This document shows positions 44,701 through 52,500 of a stretch of 64,000 nucleotides of DNA, piece by piece. A model generated the notes under the pieces. It saw nothing but the letters and a program-made list of their open reading frames with translations, ran no database searches and was not told the DNA's origin. The number at the start of each line of letters is the position of its first letter. Position 1 is the first letter of the stretch. This stretch comes from Anarhynchus alexandrinus (taxonomy: Eukaryota > Chordata > Aves > Charadriiformes > Charadriidae). The stretch is taken from positions 186,001-250,000 of the forward strand of contig VUYV01000015.1 in NCBI GenBank assembly GCA_008711295.1, written 5' to 3'. A program made the translations under genes and the position numbers.

Positions 44701-45487
44701 ATACCTGGCAAAGGAGTTGAGAACATTAAAACTATACTTCTAAGCCGCAGGGCACAGCTGGTGTCCGGGGACACCCCGTGACCACAGCGTTTGGTGCAGA
44801 ACTCCGACGGGAGACACGTCCCACCAGCGGTAAGTCCCGGCAGAGGGTTTTCTCCAGGGATTTTTACCTTTTTTTCTTTTTTTTTATTTTGGCACAAGAG
44901 AGCAAGACATTGACAGCGGGAGACCGAGAGCAAGCCGCCGGCGCTATAACCCAGCCTGCATGAGAAAGTGCCGCCTTTCAGCAACCTGTTCAGCAAGGGA
45001 ACGGAGCCCGGCAGCGGGGCGAGAAGACAATTAGCACCGTGCCTGAAATCATAATACGTGTTACAGGCGAGCGTAGGGCGAGTGAGGACTGCAACGCTAA
45101 AGCCAGAGACAGCCCCCATTCCGCCCCCCCTCCCCCTTTCCTTCCTGCGAGCACCGCTCCATCCCGCAGCGGCACCGCTCCGACTCCTGTTCAAACAAAC
45201 TCCGAAACTCGGACACGGCTCCTCCATTCCCGCCTCCCCCCACAGCCGCCCCGGTTCCCCCCGCCCGGGGACGGACACCTCACACCTCTTCTCCCCACAG
45301 GTGAGGCAGGAGTCACGCACACCCACCCCCCTTCCCGCCTCACACCCCGGGGCGGGACAGCCCGGGCCTCCCAGCGCCCGGCCCGGCCTGAGGCGCTCCC
45401 GCCACCGGCTACCCCCTGCTCCGCCCGGCCGGGCCGTCGCCCCCCCGGCCGCCGCCCTCACTCACCTCGCACGCACAGCAGCGACAT
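1..45487 (-). CDS. UNC13B: UNC13B (Munc13-2), 5' part: join of six coding exons; gene continues beyond base 1
   Basis: Munc13 proteins prime synaptic and secretory vesicles at the presynaptic active zone by opening syntaxin-1 through the MUN domain. Only the N-terminus is present here: 155 codons from six exons with matching phases and no stop. The protein starts MSLLCVRVKKAK and forms one C2A domain (about residues 1-125). In mammals this domain binds the RIM zinc finger or self-dimerises. Residue 32, a lysine needed for the Munc13-1 C2A dimer interface, is conserved. Paralogue choice rests on remembered UNC13B versus UNC13A differences: Arg7, [38 protein letters not shown] and ELPFDIP are the B-type states. 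UNC13C lacks C2A. This start corresponds to the ubiquitous isoform (ubMunc13-2); the brain isoform uses another N-terminus. Coding total is 465 nt; transcribed span here is about 45.5 kb. The MUN, C1, C2B and C2C parts are outside the window. Identification is very firm; paralogue slightly less so. Confidence 0.96.
1120..1415 (+). repeat. Ancient CR1/L3-like LINE 3' end
   Basis: On the plus strand the order of elements fits the degenerate tail of an old amniote CR1/L3-type LINE. There is a 'gaattcctttgctacaac' block like 'gaactcattgccacaaga', then 'gggttcaaaaggcaactgac', then 'agaaaaatccatccagtg'. It ends in 'acaagatgaaccttagg' followed by 'tcaggccctgcacagg', which parallels the common 'tagatggacctttggtctgaccc' ending. 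The match is from memory and imperfect, with no intact frame. The minus-strand open frame across it is therefore unlikely to be a gene. Confidence 0.55.
2725..2795 (-). CDS. UNC13B: UNC13B coding exon 6 (last exon in window)
   Basis: The 71-nt exon lies between acceptor TTTTGCTATAG and donor GTAAATATC. It completes Asp132 and reads [20 protein letters not shown], then DDE, ending in phase 0. The IPEEEARYW segment after C2A is common to UNC13A and B, and mammalian B continues with WEQINALGADNE, close to this. The next exon is expected to begin with a Tyr-Ser-type sequence; none was recognised between 1 and 2724, so it probably lies outside the window. Confidence 0.94.
4311..4330. repeat. Short tandem repeat, TGATATGA x 2.5
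   Basis: Two and a half perfect copies of the octamer TGATATGA in tandem. It is short and likely polymorphic; no function is inferred. Confidence 0.8.
6150..6593 (-). mobile_element. Solo LTR-like element, copy A
   Basis: Read on the minus strand this 444-bp stretch begins TGTTAGGGCTCTAAGTGC and ends CTCCCTGACA. It aligns by eye along its whole length with the plus-strand sequence at 16195-16769. Shared blocks include 'cccacccacaccc', 'tatggaccccat', 'cttgacctcagacctgcc', 'cttgc..tgctcaggt.ctg', 'ccctgc.ctaccagccat' and 'gagca.tc.gaccc'. The TGT...ACA ends are the retroviral LTR hallmark. No retroviral internal sequence adjoins it and no clear target duplication remains, so it is an old solo LTR. 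The family name is not known to me. It lies in intron 5 in the same orientation as UNC13B. Confidence 0.7.
9006..9026. repeat. Microsatellite (TGAGC)4
   Basis: Four tandem copies of the pentamer TGAGC plus one base. This is a small intronic satellite with no evident function. Confidence 0.9.
11391..11514 (-). CDS. UNC13B: UNC13B coding exon 5 (end of C2A)
   Basis: The 124-nt exon lies between acceptor ...CATTCACAG and donor GTGAGTGC. It reads [20 protein letters not shown], then [20 protein letters not shown] and F, leaving G for Asp132. This is the last strand of C2A and the conserved segment that follows it. EWSTLEAE and NPTPHKI are typical of UNC13B, whereas UNC13A has DPTFHRI and ends ELPL. 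Confidence 0.97.
11515..12505 (-). other. UNC13B: UNC13B intron 4
   Basis: A 991-bp intron between exons 4 and 5 with donor GTTAAG and acceptor TTCACAG. No repeat or other gene was recognised in it. Confidence 0.9.
12506..12623 (-). CDS. UNC13B: UNC13B coding exon 4 (C2A core)
   Basis: The 118-nt exon follows a pyrimidine tract and acceptor CTTGCAG and ends before donor GTTAAG, a weaker but legal GT donor. It completes Phe51 and reads [20 protein letters not shown], then [19 protein letters not shown]. The motif [12 protein letters not shown] is diagnostic for Munc13 C2A; EIS and WIALK are the B paralogue states (A has EIN and WIPLR). An open frame reads 19 codons past the donor, but the next exon continues the known protein in phase 0, so the donor is well placed. 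Confidence 0.97.
16097..16130 (-). repeat. CR1 3'-tail-like block
   Basis: The sequence 'atagaatcgtattctatag' followed by 'aatcatagaa' resembles the short terminal repeat (ATTCTATG)n of CR1 LINEs read on the opposite strand. No CR1 body follows; the LTR at 16195 starts 65 bp later. It may be a remnant or chance. Confidence 0.3.
16195..16769 (+). mobile_element. Solo LTR-like element, copy B, with internal duplication
   Basis: A 575-bp element that begins TGTCAAGGCCCTGAGTGC and ends GCATCCTGACA, giving inverted ends TGTCA/TGACA. It matches copy A (6150-6593, minus strand) over its length. It is about 131 bp longer, largely because one block is present twice: 'cccagctcaacctcagac' at 16428 and 'cccagcttgacctcagac' at 16547, 119 bp apart. 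Copy A has the block once. There is no adjacent retroviral coding sequence and no convincing target duplication. It sits antisense to UNC13B in intron 3. Confidence 0.72.
17055..17154 (-). CDS. UNC13B: UNC13B coding exon 3 (C2A core)
   Basis: The 100-nt exon follows acceptor ...CTCATTCCCCAG and ends before donor GTAAGTATGG. It completes Asp18 and reads [20 protein letters not shown], then [12 protein letters not shown], leaving TT for Phe51. The stretch is among the most conserved parts of Munc13 C2A. Lys32, which in Munc13-1 is needed for C2A homodimer and RIM contacts, is present. The position that is Ser in the remembered mammalian QPSWEQ motif is Cys here. The few acidic residues in the loops fit a C2 domain that does not bind calcium, as known for this family. 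Confidence 0.96.
17155..19271 (-). other. UNC13B: UNC13B intron 2
   Basis: A 2.1-kb intron between the 30-nt exon 2 and exon 3. It contains an A/C-rich tract at about 17370-17405 and no recognised repeat family or gene. Confidence 0.9.
19272..19301 (-). CDS. UNC13B: UNC13B coding exon 2 (30-nt microexon)
   Basis: This 30-nt exon is flanked by acceptor ...TCATTACAG and donor GTAAGCC. Joined to exon 1 it completes Val8 (G + TA), then reads KKAKLHGPP, and its last base G starts Asp18. It forms part of the first beta strand and loop of C2A. Mammalian UNC13B has KKAKFQGSP or similar here, so the strand is conserved and the loop has diverged. The exon is far too short for ORF-based detection and was found by splice phase and homology. 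Skipping it would remove exactly ten codons and keep frame. Confidence 0.92.
21590..21650 (-). repeat. Old CR1-like LINE 3' end fragment
   Basis: The plus strand reads 'gttcagagctggaaagagcc' then 'attagatactgtcaagaccc'. This resembles the reverse complement of CR1 3' ends ('agagctggaaaggacc.ttagatcatctagtctgacc'). It is short and diverged. Confidence 0.38.
31219..31303. repeat. T/G-rich low-complexity tract with 11-G run
   Basis: An uninterrupted T and G tract on the plus strand (A and C on the transcribed sense of UNC13B) with 11 consecutive G at 31266-31276 and flanking T runs. Similar but shorter T/G tracts occur at 2038-2075, 3798-3846 and 10760-10795. Confidence 0.9.
31929..32920 (-). 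mobile_element. Long degenerate CR1/L3 LINE with reverse transcriptase remnants
   Basis: At 31929 the plus strand has a CR1 3' end in reverse ('gaatcataagattggaaggg'). Near 32080-32115 there is a 'ttaatgtttttcttcacccc' block like the one that follows the end of CR1 ORF2. At 32811-32846 the minus strand encodes IYLDFC, the conserved IYLDFSKAFD region of CR1/L2 reverse transcriptase. Further upstream in element sense (32870-32912) the minus strand resembles the preceding GFRKGRSCLTNL region. Order and strand agree for a single minus-strand element about 1 kb long, with many indels and stops. Possible remains extend further right, to about 34 kb, but I cannot prove them. Confidence 0.55.
33775..33794. 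repeat. Perfect 20-bp palindrome
   Basis: The sequence AACTTAACCTAGGTTAAGTT equals its own reverse complement with no spacer. It could be a dimeric factor site or chance. Nothing flanking it suggests a terminal repeat. Confidence 0.95.
35203..35262 (+). repeat. CR1-like LINE 3' end fragment
   Basis: The plus strand reads 'agggtcatattagatgatta', then 'caacaatccattctggtctt'. This follows the common amniote CR1 3' end 'agggtcag.ctagatgatcacaatggtcccttctggcctt'. The relic is short and decayed. The open frame ending at 35185 just upstream has no recognised match. Confidence 0.55.
37013..37052. repeat. 20-bp perfect tandem duplication
   Basis: CCTACCACAGGGCCTGCACC occurs twice in direct succession without mismatch, so the duplication is recent or under conversion. 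A further partial 'acgcctgcattcctaccac' precedes it. Confidence 0.95.
38905..39850 (-). mobile_element. CR1 LINE, 5'-truncated, relatively well preserved
   Basis: The plus strand begins with the reversed CR1 tail 'tagaatcacagaac' followed by 'ggtttaggttggaaaggacc', the typical avian CR1 3' UTR. It then runs through the reversed end of ORF2 as far as the reverse transcriptase FADD box. The element is about 0.95 kb of a full 4-5 kb and ends abruptly near 39850, as expected from incomplete reverse transcription. CR1 elements make no target duplications. It lies in intron 1 in the sense direction of UNC13B. Confidence 0.95.
39096..39838 (-). pseudogene. CR1 ORF2 fragment (C-terminal reverse transcriptase)
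   Basis: An open frame of about 245 codons reads from [11 protein letters not shown] through [10 protein letters not shown], the catalytic Asp-Asp box of LINE reverse transcriptase (FADDTK at 39774-39791). It continues through [19 protein letters not shown] and [14 protein letters not shown], motifs of the CR1 RT thumb region. The frame stops after IRKNFSL. By comparison with the second CR1 copy ([18 protein letters not shown]) one A is missing here, so the last roughly 35 codons are out of frame. The N-terminal endonuclease and first half of RT are absent, so it cannot be active. Confidence 0.93.
41943..42000 (-). repeat. CR1-like LINE 3' end fragment
   Basis: The plus strand reads 'ttttagagtgcaagaccaga' and 'agagatcacctaactcaatc' then 'tcctacatacc'. 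This parallels the reversed amniote CR1 3' end 'tagagtccaaggccagaagggaccattgtgatcatctagtctgacctcctgtata'. It is a short relic only. Confidence 0.5.
43609..43634. repeat. T11/A9 near-palindromic homopolymer block
   Basis: CAC, eleven T, nine A and GTG form a near-perfect inverted repeat. Probably a slippage-prone homopolymer junction with no gene signal around it. Confidence 0.9.
45466..45487 (-). CDS. UNC13B: UNC13B coding exon 1 (start codon)
   Basis: The 22-nt coding part encodes MSLLCVR plus the first base of the next codon. ATG lies at 45487-45485 on the minus strand and is preceded by GCCGCCGCC, a good Kozak context (G at -3). The exon ends CGAG followed by the donor GTGAGT. Start and sequence match the universal MSLLCV start of C2A-containing Munc13 proteins, where Arg at position 7 points to UNC13B and Gly to UNC13A. 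The exon lies inside a dense CpG island. The 5' UTR extends upstream (higher coordinates) but its end cannot be read from sequence alone. Confidence 0.95.
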
Positions 45488-45693
45488 GGCGGCGGCGGCA
45501 GCCGCGCCTCAGCTGCGGCCCCGCCAGCCGCCCCCGGCTCTCCTCATGCCGCCCCGCTGCCTCAGGGCGGGGCGGCGGCGCCGTGAGAGGGGGCGGAGCC
45601 GCCCCGCTGAGGGGAGGGGCGGGGCGACACCGGCCGGGGCGGGGCGGGCGGGCACACGCACATACACCCCCCGTCACCGCCATCCCGCGATGG

Positions 45694-45707
45694 CCGATAG
45701 GGGGCGC
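45694..45707 (+). promoter_or_regulatory. CTCF-like motif
   Basis: CCGATAGGGGGCGC fits the CTCF core consensus CCASYAGRKGGCRS with one strong departure (A at the fourth position) and is followed by TGCC. It lies about 210 bp upstream of the UNC13B ATG, between the GC boxes and the CR1 insertion. Motif evidence only. Confidence 0.45.
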
Positions 45708-45806
45708 TGCCGCCCCCGCCCCCTCTCCCTCCCGCCCCCCTGTCGCCATGGCAACCGGCCGGGCCTCGGGCTGCTGCGGGCGCAGGGTCCCCCCTTAAAC
45801 ACCTGG

Positions 45807-46352
45807 AGTCATGGAATGGTTTGGGGTGGAAGGGACCTCAGAGACCATCCAGTCCACCCCCCTGCCCTGGGCAGGGACACCTCCCACCAGACCGGGTTGC
45901 TCAAAGCCCCATCCAGCCTGGCCTCGAACACCTCCAGGGATGGGGCCTCCACAACTTCTCTGGGCAACCTGTTCCAGTGCCTCACCACCCTCACAGTGAA
46001 AAATTTCTTCCTAATATCTATTCTAAATCTACCCTCTTCCAGTTTGAAGCCATTACCTCTCGTCCCATCACTACATGCCCTTGTAAAAAGTCCCTCTCTA
46101 TCTTTCCTGTAGGCCCCTTCAGATACTGGAAGGCCGCTATAAGGTCTCCCTGGAGCCATCTCCAAGCTGGACAACCCCAGCTCTCTCAGCCTGTCCTCAC
46201 AGGAGAGGTGCTCCGTCCCTCTGATCACCTTCGTGGCCTTCCCCTGGACCCGTTCCAACAGGTTCATGTCTTTCTTGTGCTGGGGACCCCAGAGCTGGAC
46301 GCAGTACTGCAGGTGGGGTCTCACCAGAGCGGAGTAGAGGGGCAGAATCACA
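45807..46352 (-). mobile_element. CR1 LINE, 5'-truncated, abutting the UNC13B promoter
   Basis: The plus strand starts with 'atggaatggtttggggtgg' and 'aagggacctcagagaccatc', the reversed avian CR1 3' UTR, and runs to 'gagtagaggggcagaatca'. About 545 bp of the element remain. The minus-strand frame encodes the RT C-terminus: VRPHLQYCVQLWGPQHKK, then [20 protein letters not shown] and [20 protein letters not shown], with a small deletion around SLEMAPGRPYSGLP. The terminal (ATTCTATG)n is reduced to 'attccatgact'. Its 3' end lies about 320 bp upstream of the UNC13B ATG, in the same orientation as the gene. Confidence 0.94.
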
Positions 46353-46359
46353 TCTGGTG

Positions 46360-46520
46360 AACATATCTGGAAGGGAACCCGCAGCTGGGCACACTGACAT
46401 GGCATTCTTCGAGAGGGATGCAGTCGCCGACCGGGTTTCCCGGGCGTCATGTGCAGGTGGACAGGGCCCTGGTCCCTTCCCACTGCCCAGCCCGGCTCGG
46501 AAGTGTCCGTACCTGGGGAA
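46360..46520 (-). promoter_or_regulatory. CpG-rich shore beyond the CR1 insertion
   Basis: CpG-rich sequence resumes right after the CR1 ('gcagtcgccgaccgggtttc', 'ccgggcgtcatg', 'cccggctcggaagtgtccg'). An ETS-like CGGAAGTG lies at 46498-46505. It was probably part of the same CpG island before the CR1 inserted. Whether it still acts on UNC13B is unknown. Confidence 0.45.
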
Positions 46521-49500
46521 AGGGAGGGCTGTACTTGGTTGGAGTTTTTTTGTACCTTGCCTCTTTTTTTTTTCTGCTTTTCTCACTTTTATTTTACTCC
46601 TGCAGGGTAAGAGGACTTAGTGGATACACAGCGTCTTGCCTGTGTCTTTGCAGGAGTCACTCCCAGCATTTACATGCCACCTGTCCTGGGATGGGCTGTG
46701 GGTTATCACCATAAGAAGCTCAGCTGATGCACAGCAACAGCCACCCATATCACCCCACGTAGCGAAAGCCGCAAGCAAATGCTTGGGGAAGAACAGGAGC
46801 AAGACAAGCAGGTGTGACTATTGTGCTTTAAGTTATCCCTCGGTACCCCTCCAGCTCCAAGGTGTGACTTGCTCCAGGGGTTTCCTGAGACTAATGCATT
46901 TGTTCTGTTAGTAACCCTCAATCCATCTCTCTGCTTGTCCGGTCATCCTCAGACCCCTACGAAGTTCTTGCATCCCCATTTTCTGAGAAGGTGTTTCACA
47001 GGTCTGCTGCCTGTTGCAGGAAGAACCACTCTTTGGTCTCCCTTGAGCTGGTCCAAGTAGTTCTCTCTGATGGCCTCTAATGCTTTTAGTGCTGCTTCAG
47101 CCCAACCTATAAATAACCATAACACTGCAGAATGTGCTTCTAGTTCCATACAGAGGATCCAGGGAGAAACAAATCATTTCTGATATTGAAACTCAACAGC
47201 AAAGTGTCATATAATGTGATTTCTATTGCATTAATGTTTAGAGCAACTCAAAAAGTCTGCACAGAGGGTAGGGGACAAGACTCCTAGCTGGGTGTTTCAA
47301 AGACGCAACCAACATTCCCAAAATTCAGACAAAACAGGAGAGATTTCATTTCTGCTTTGTCCGGCACAGCATGTTTTACTGCCCCTATGTTTGCTGCACA
47401 GAAGTGTTGTCAGTCAAGGAAATGTGTCAAAAATATATACGTAAATCTTCTCAGAGGTACCAAGAGGGACCACTTGAAAGGACAAACCATGATGTTCCTG
47501 CAAACAAAAAAGCAGACTGTGTGCTAAAGGTGTTACCAGAGGGAGTCTCAAGGGACTGGGAACACTTCCACTCAGCAGTGTGAATGCAGAGTGTCACTGC
47601 ACTGAGCTGCAAGTGCCAGCACTGAGCCAGGCGGGGAAGAAATCTCCTCTCCTTGCCCCTGAACTGGCTTCAGTGCTGCTGAAATGATGGTAAACTCTTC
47701 AAAAGCTCTGGTTGGCTTCTTTGTGTGTTACTCAGGTGTAGCAGTGGCGGATTGTAAGGGCTACAGCACACCAACTCTGCGTTTTGACTGTACGTGATCA
47801 AAGCCTGCCCCACCTCTGAGCTGGGCACAACACTGGCTTTTCAGCTAACTTCAGGGGACATTCGTGTTTTGTTTTAAGAAGTCCTTTATTATTTATCTCC
47901 CATGTGCCTTAGGGTAGGACGCTAGTTCTCCAGCCTTTTCAGATCTCCGTTGCTCCTCTGCATTCATCAGAGCCTCAGAGTTTTTCACCAGCAAAATATC
48001 TGCTCAGCAGTCCCTGAGCTGTTCTGGTGCCTTTCCTTTCCCATCTTCTTTTGCAGCCTTGTTCAAATGAAAACTTTTAAACTGTGCATGAGCTGATCTC
48101 TGCCATAACCACACAATCCCGTCACGACTGCTCTCTTCCCTTTACTGGGCCCCATTGCACTGCCTGCCCTAATTTAAAAATTAACGCCTTTGAGGCCATG
48201 GTTGTCACCCACTGTGTCACACAGCACCTGGTACAGCAAGTCCCTATCTTGCCCGCAGCTTGTAAATGCTACCGTAATACAGAAATTATCTCATCAAGGG
48301 CAGATGATGTCATACGCAATTTAAAATCATAGTAATGTGTTATTAGCAAGCATGGCAATCAAGTAAGCATCTTGTAGCTGGGATCTTACTACCAGCAGCA
48401 ACTGTGGAGGCTGGGATTATCATAGATGTTATGAATTCCCTGCAGTTCTGAGGTCTAAGTAGATGCGTTATACCAGTCTTTATCTAATCAAAAGAGATCA
48501 TTTCTCTAACTCCTGATTCCCAAATACAGTAGTTACTTGTGTGTCTGACCATCCCTCCTCTGCTTCCACTTCAGATAGTCTGGAAGAAGGACCGTGACAC
48601 TACTGTGAAACTTTTGCAAGGCAGAATTACCCTCTTCGACATTATGCTTCCTCCTTGAAATCGACTTCCTTATGTTTTCCCAGCTGAAGTGACATGCCCC
48701 AAATGCATCTTTCTCTGTTATTTTTTCTAGTTCTTCCTCTGGACATTGTTCTCATAGATACAAAAATAGTTTAGTGATAAAAACCACTGAAATAGAAAGA
48801 GAAAAAAAAACCCACCACTTCCTGTGCTGTCCTCAGCCTCTTAAACATGAATGATCTTTCCAGGTCTGTTTCTATATATCCACAAAAGGGAATGTGGGGT
48901 TCACAAATACTTAACTACAAGCAAAGCCCCAAATCCTGTTGTAGTAAACTGGATCCAAATTCCGCAGCTGACAGCATGTTCTGGTAGCACAGGCAGTACG
49001 CTCCATCAGCAGTGTAATTTGTTTAATGGAGAATTTTACTGAATTAAAGAGGAAAAATACAGTGCGGGGAGCACACTACAGTAGCCTTCATACACACTGA
49101 AACTATATGCCTTTCTGAACAAAGGCTGAGGTACTCTGCAAACTCAGAAAGGAGGCTTTACAGCCAACTCCAAAGTGATACCCAGTTCTCACTCCCTGCA
49201 GAGCAAGAGTTAATTTTCTCCAGCTTCTCAGATCCCAGCCATTGGTCTCAGCTCACCTGCTGTTGGATAGGAAAGTAATAAATGGGTGATCCTCCACTCA
49301 CTGCAGCTTGCCAGCTGTTTTATACCTGCCTATTTGCTGTAGTTTCCCTGTTCAGAGAGCAATACTGTAGCTATATTTGCAGTCTAAGTAAACTGTGTTT
49401 TCTTCTTCCCTTCTTGTTCCTCTGCCTTTTCTGCGTTTTGTGTTTCTGCCACTGGAGAATGGCTCGAGTTGAAACTTGGCATGTAGTAAACCCACATGGG

Positions 49501-52500
49501 CTTTATTTTAAATCAAAGGGTTTAGATCTGTTAAACCATTTTTCTGTTATGCAACTGACAAAAAAAAATCATCTCAGACCTGTTTTTTGGGACTAAGCTC
49601 TAAAGATAAGGAAAAAAAGCTTTCAATTTACCTTATGCAATTGGCAGGAATTGAGTGCTGAACATAGACTAAGCAGTTGATTGATATTCTGGTATTGGGA
49701 AGCAACCCTCAGATTTGACTATAAAGGTAACGGGCTACTGAACTGGCTTTCACTGGTATTTCTGCTCTATTTGCTTACTAATAAAAGGTAACATTTGCAG
49801 AACAGCTAGGGTATCACAGGATCTTTTTCACAGCACTTCATGGTGTCTTACTGGTGTGTGGGAACCATTTCAAGAGCATCTTGAAATGCAGCTTTCTCTG
49901 GAGTGGATCACAGCAAATAACCAGTGCAGTAGCTGGAGAATACCATATACGTGCACTGAAACTAGCAGGGAAGCAGCTTGCAATCCCCTCAGTCATATGT
50001 AAACAAGAATGTTGGTTTCAACACTCCAAAATGCTCAAACAGGATGATACTCATGAATTTTAAAGGTGCGGGAATGGATAGGAATTCTGTACCTACAGGG
50101 CAGTGAGGTGAACAGGGCAGCAAGGGGCAGCAGCCCCCACCGAACAACCAGCCAAACTTCAGGCTGCAACTTGGGGCATCTTCTTTCCAGTGTCCCCATC
50201 TTGGCTTTTCCTAAAGATTGGTGACGTCTGGAAGTGACAGTGGTCTGGCAATGTAAGGCATTAGCCAGTGACTTCATTTTAATTCCCTCTTGAATCAGAG
50301 ACTCTCCAACTGCCCCATTCAACGTGCCACCATGCCATTGAAGTCCCTGTACTGAGTCTTTCAGCATGCTCAGGAACTCTCTGCAGCCATTTAGCCTTCC
50401 TCCCTCCATAGCATGAGCGCTTGGGTAGGGTTAAGTCTTTGTGCCCTAATTTTCCATCCACAAAATGGAGGTTGTGATAATTCTTTAAGGAAGGAGGTAT
50501 TAAAGATAAGGGGTGTCCTGATTGTAAATATGTTAGCGATGATGAGATGCTTGGACACTGTCACCACATAACCATTTAAGACAGACAGCACAAAGGGATC
50601 TGCCAGCTTTTAGATTACAAATCCATGTTCAAAAGGCTGGAGAGGCGAGAAGCACCCTTTCATCTCAGGGGAAAAAAACCTCTGCATAAGAGGGCAGCTT
50701 CTGTGGGAACTGACCTTTCAATTACAGCTGCTCTGCAGAAAAGTCTTTCAACTGCTCATGCTGGAGTCCATAGAACTGATGCATTTCTGATGCAATTATC
50801 CAAAGCATCCCCAAAACAGCATTTCTTGTTCATATTGGGGCACTTTGTCCTTGAGCAACACAGTGGGATTGCCCTGCAGGCTGCACCCAGCGTGACACAC
50901 ATGCAGCATGGGGTCTCTGTCTGTCCAAGCAGTGAGCAGCAAAACCATCAACACAGGGTCTTTGTGAAGTATAGACCCTGTCAGGGGATATTTCCCTGGG
51001 ATTTGATCATGCATGCTTGGGCTGGTGCTGTCCGCTAATGATCGCTTACTTGGGCAGCGTGCAGCATGGACACTGGCACGGTCGCTGCTCCCCCAAAGGC
51101 AAGTGCCATAACATATCCATGATCTGAAGGATCTTCAGGTGTTCTGAAAGCCTCTGCCTTATGCTGAAGTGGTCTTTCTGGTCAGCAGAAATACTGTCCT
51201 TTGAGCAATATTTATTTTTGGCTACGTTTTATCCTCACCTGTCTCCCCCTCAACACATTCTGGCCATTTGGCAGTCAGGAGCTAGGCACATGGGGACACA
51301 GGACTGAAGAGACCTGTCCCTACAGTCACACTGCCCCTTTTCCACAGCCTTGTTCCTTTCACAAACAGCTTGGGGGTTTGTTCTGGTACTTTAGAGAAAC
51401 CCCTCAGCAGCCACCATCTCCAATGTATTCATGTTGTTCATCCTTCTGCCGGCTTCATGTTTCAGCTAAAATAGCATTTCTTTCTTTCTAGTATTTACCC
51501 ATGAGACAGCAACCATGTCCCCTCTCTAATTTTGCTTCACCAGCCTTAAAAAAGGCATCTTTTCTGAGTGGTCCAGAGATCACTGGCTCTGACTGTATCA
51601 TTTCTGTTTTGTAGCTCTTTCTGTTTGAGTTAACACTTCTCAAGCATGGATGGCAGGTATTGTGCACAGCAGGTCACATCAGGATCAAGCCAGTATTTCC
51701 TCACCTTTGTGCCTCATATTAGCTACACAGATCCATGCAGTTCTGCGAGATGACCACCTTCTGATTTAACAGGAATAGATGACACCCATATATTCCCCTA
51801 TTCCACCCACTATTCCATGCTCCACTTTGGTAGGATTCGTACTTAAATTGACCCATGGCTTCCCTATTACAAAGGGAGGGAATAACAATTTTATTTTAAA
51901 GGAATCAAATATTTTGCCTTTCCAAGAGGAGCCATTTTTTACTTAGCAAGGTGCAAAACCACTCAGCCCAGCCAGGCTTGTTTCCTGCCTTAAAGCTGTG
52001 TCTTCGGTTTTTGTTCTGTTCGCATTAACAGATATTTGAGGAGTGCAGAAGGTTATTCTTGAATAGAGGAGCCTAGGGGGATAGCTTTTCTCTTGCTTTT
52101 GTAGTTTTTATTCATTGAAGAGGAACATTTATCAGAGATAAAAGAGGAGCTATTTGTCAAAGTTAAAGGAAAAGTTGTTGGTGAATATAGGCGAAGTGAT
52201 GGGCTCTGAGGAAGAAGCACTGTGAGACCACAAAGGACTCTTCTGTCTGTTTGACCCGCTTCACCATCCCAAGTCCGCAGTCAAAAGCCACAGAGTCAGT
52301 CAACTTGTAGGAAAGAGCATTACAGGCATAAGGGAAATTGTGTTACACCTTGAGGATACTGGATCCTTTTCACTTTGCTGTGGAGCAGCTGGCCAGAGTT
52401 TCTCCCCTCTGGTGTGATTCCGTATCAGAGCCTATCTGTTATCTGAGAGCAGCTGGGAGAGAAGCAGGGCTTCTACATTAAAACAAAAAATGCCTCGGTA

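Larger units (their letters stand above)
19302..45465 (-). other. UNC13B: UNC13B intron 1
   Basis: A 26-kb first intron running from donor GTGAGT after exon 1 to acceptor TTACAG before exon 2. It holds several CR1-type LINE remnants (21590, 31929, 35203, 38905, 41943), a G/T-rich homopolymer tract (31219-31303), a perfect 20-bp palindrome (33775-33794) and a 20-bp tandem duplication (37013-37052). No nested gene was recognised. Long first introns often carry enhancers, but none can be named from sequence. Confidence 0.9.
45020..45806 (-). promoter_or_regulatory. UNC13B: UNC13B CpG-island promoter
   Basis: This stretch is very rich in C and G with abundant CpG, unlike the AT-rich intron beside it, and it contains exon 1. 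GC boxes (Sp1/KLF type, GGGCGG) occur at 45565-45570, 45591-45596, 45617-45625 and 45636-45652, that is 80-165 bp upstream of the ATG. No TATA box is evident. This is the usual layout of a dispersed-start housekeeping-type promoter and fits the ubiquitous Munc13-2 isoform. The exact start site and any divergent transcript on the plus strand cannot be read. Confidence 0.88.

Noticed and set aside
44670..45461. 263-codon minus-strand open frame next to exon 1
   Set aside because: It lies within intron 1 after a clear donor, is low-complexity Gly/Arg-rich, and has no similarity.
45039..46112. 357-codon and 246-codon open frames on the plus strand across the CpG island
   Set aside because: GC-rich sequence lacks stop codons by composition; the longer frame runs on into antisense CR1 and encodes low-complexity Pro/Arg/Ala sequence.
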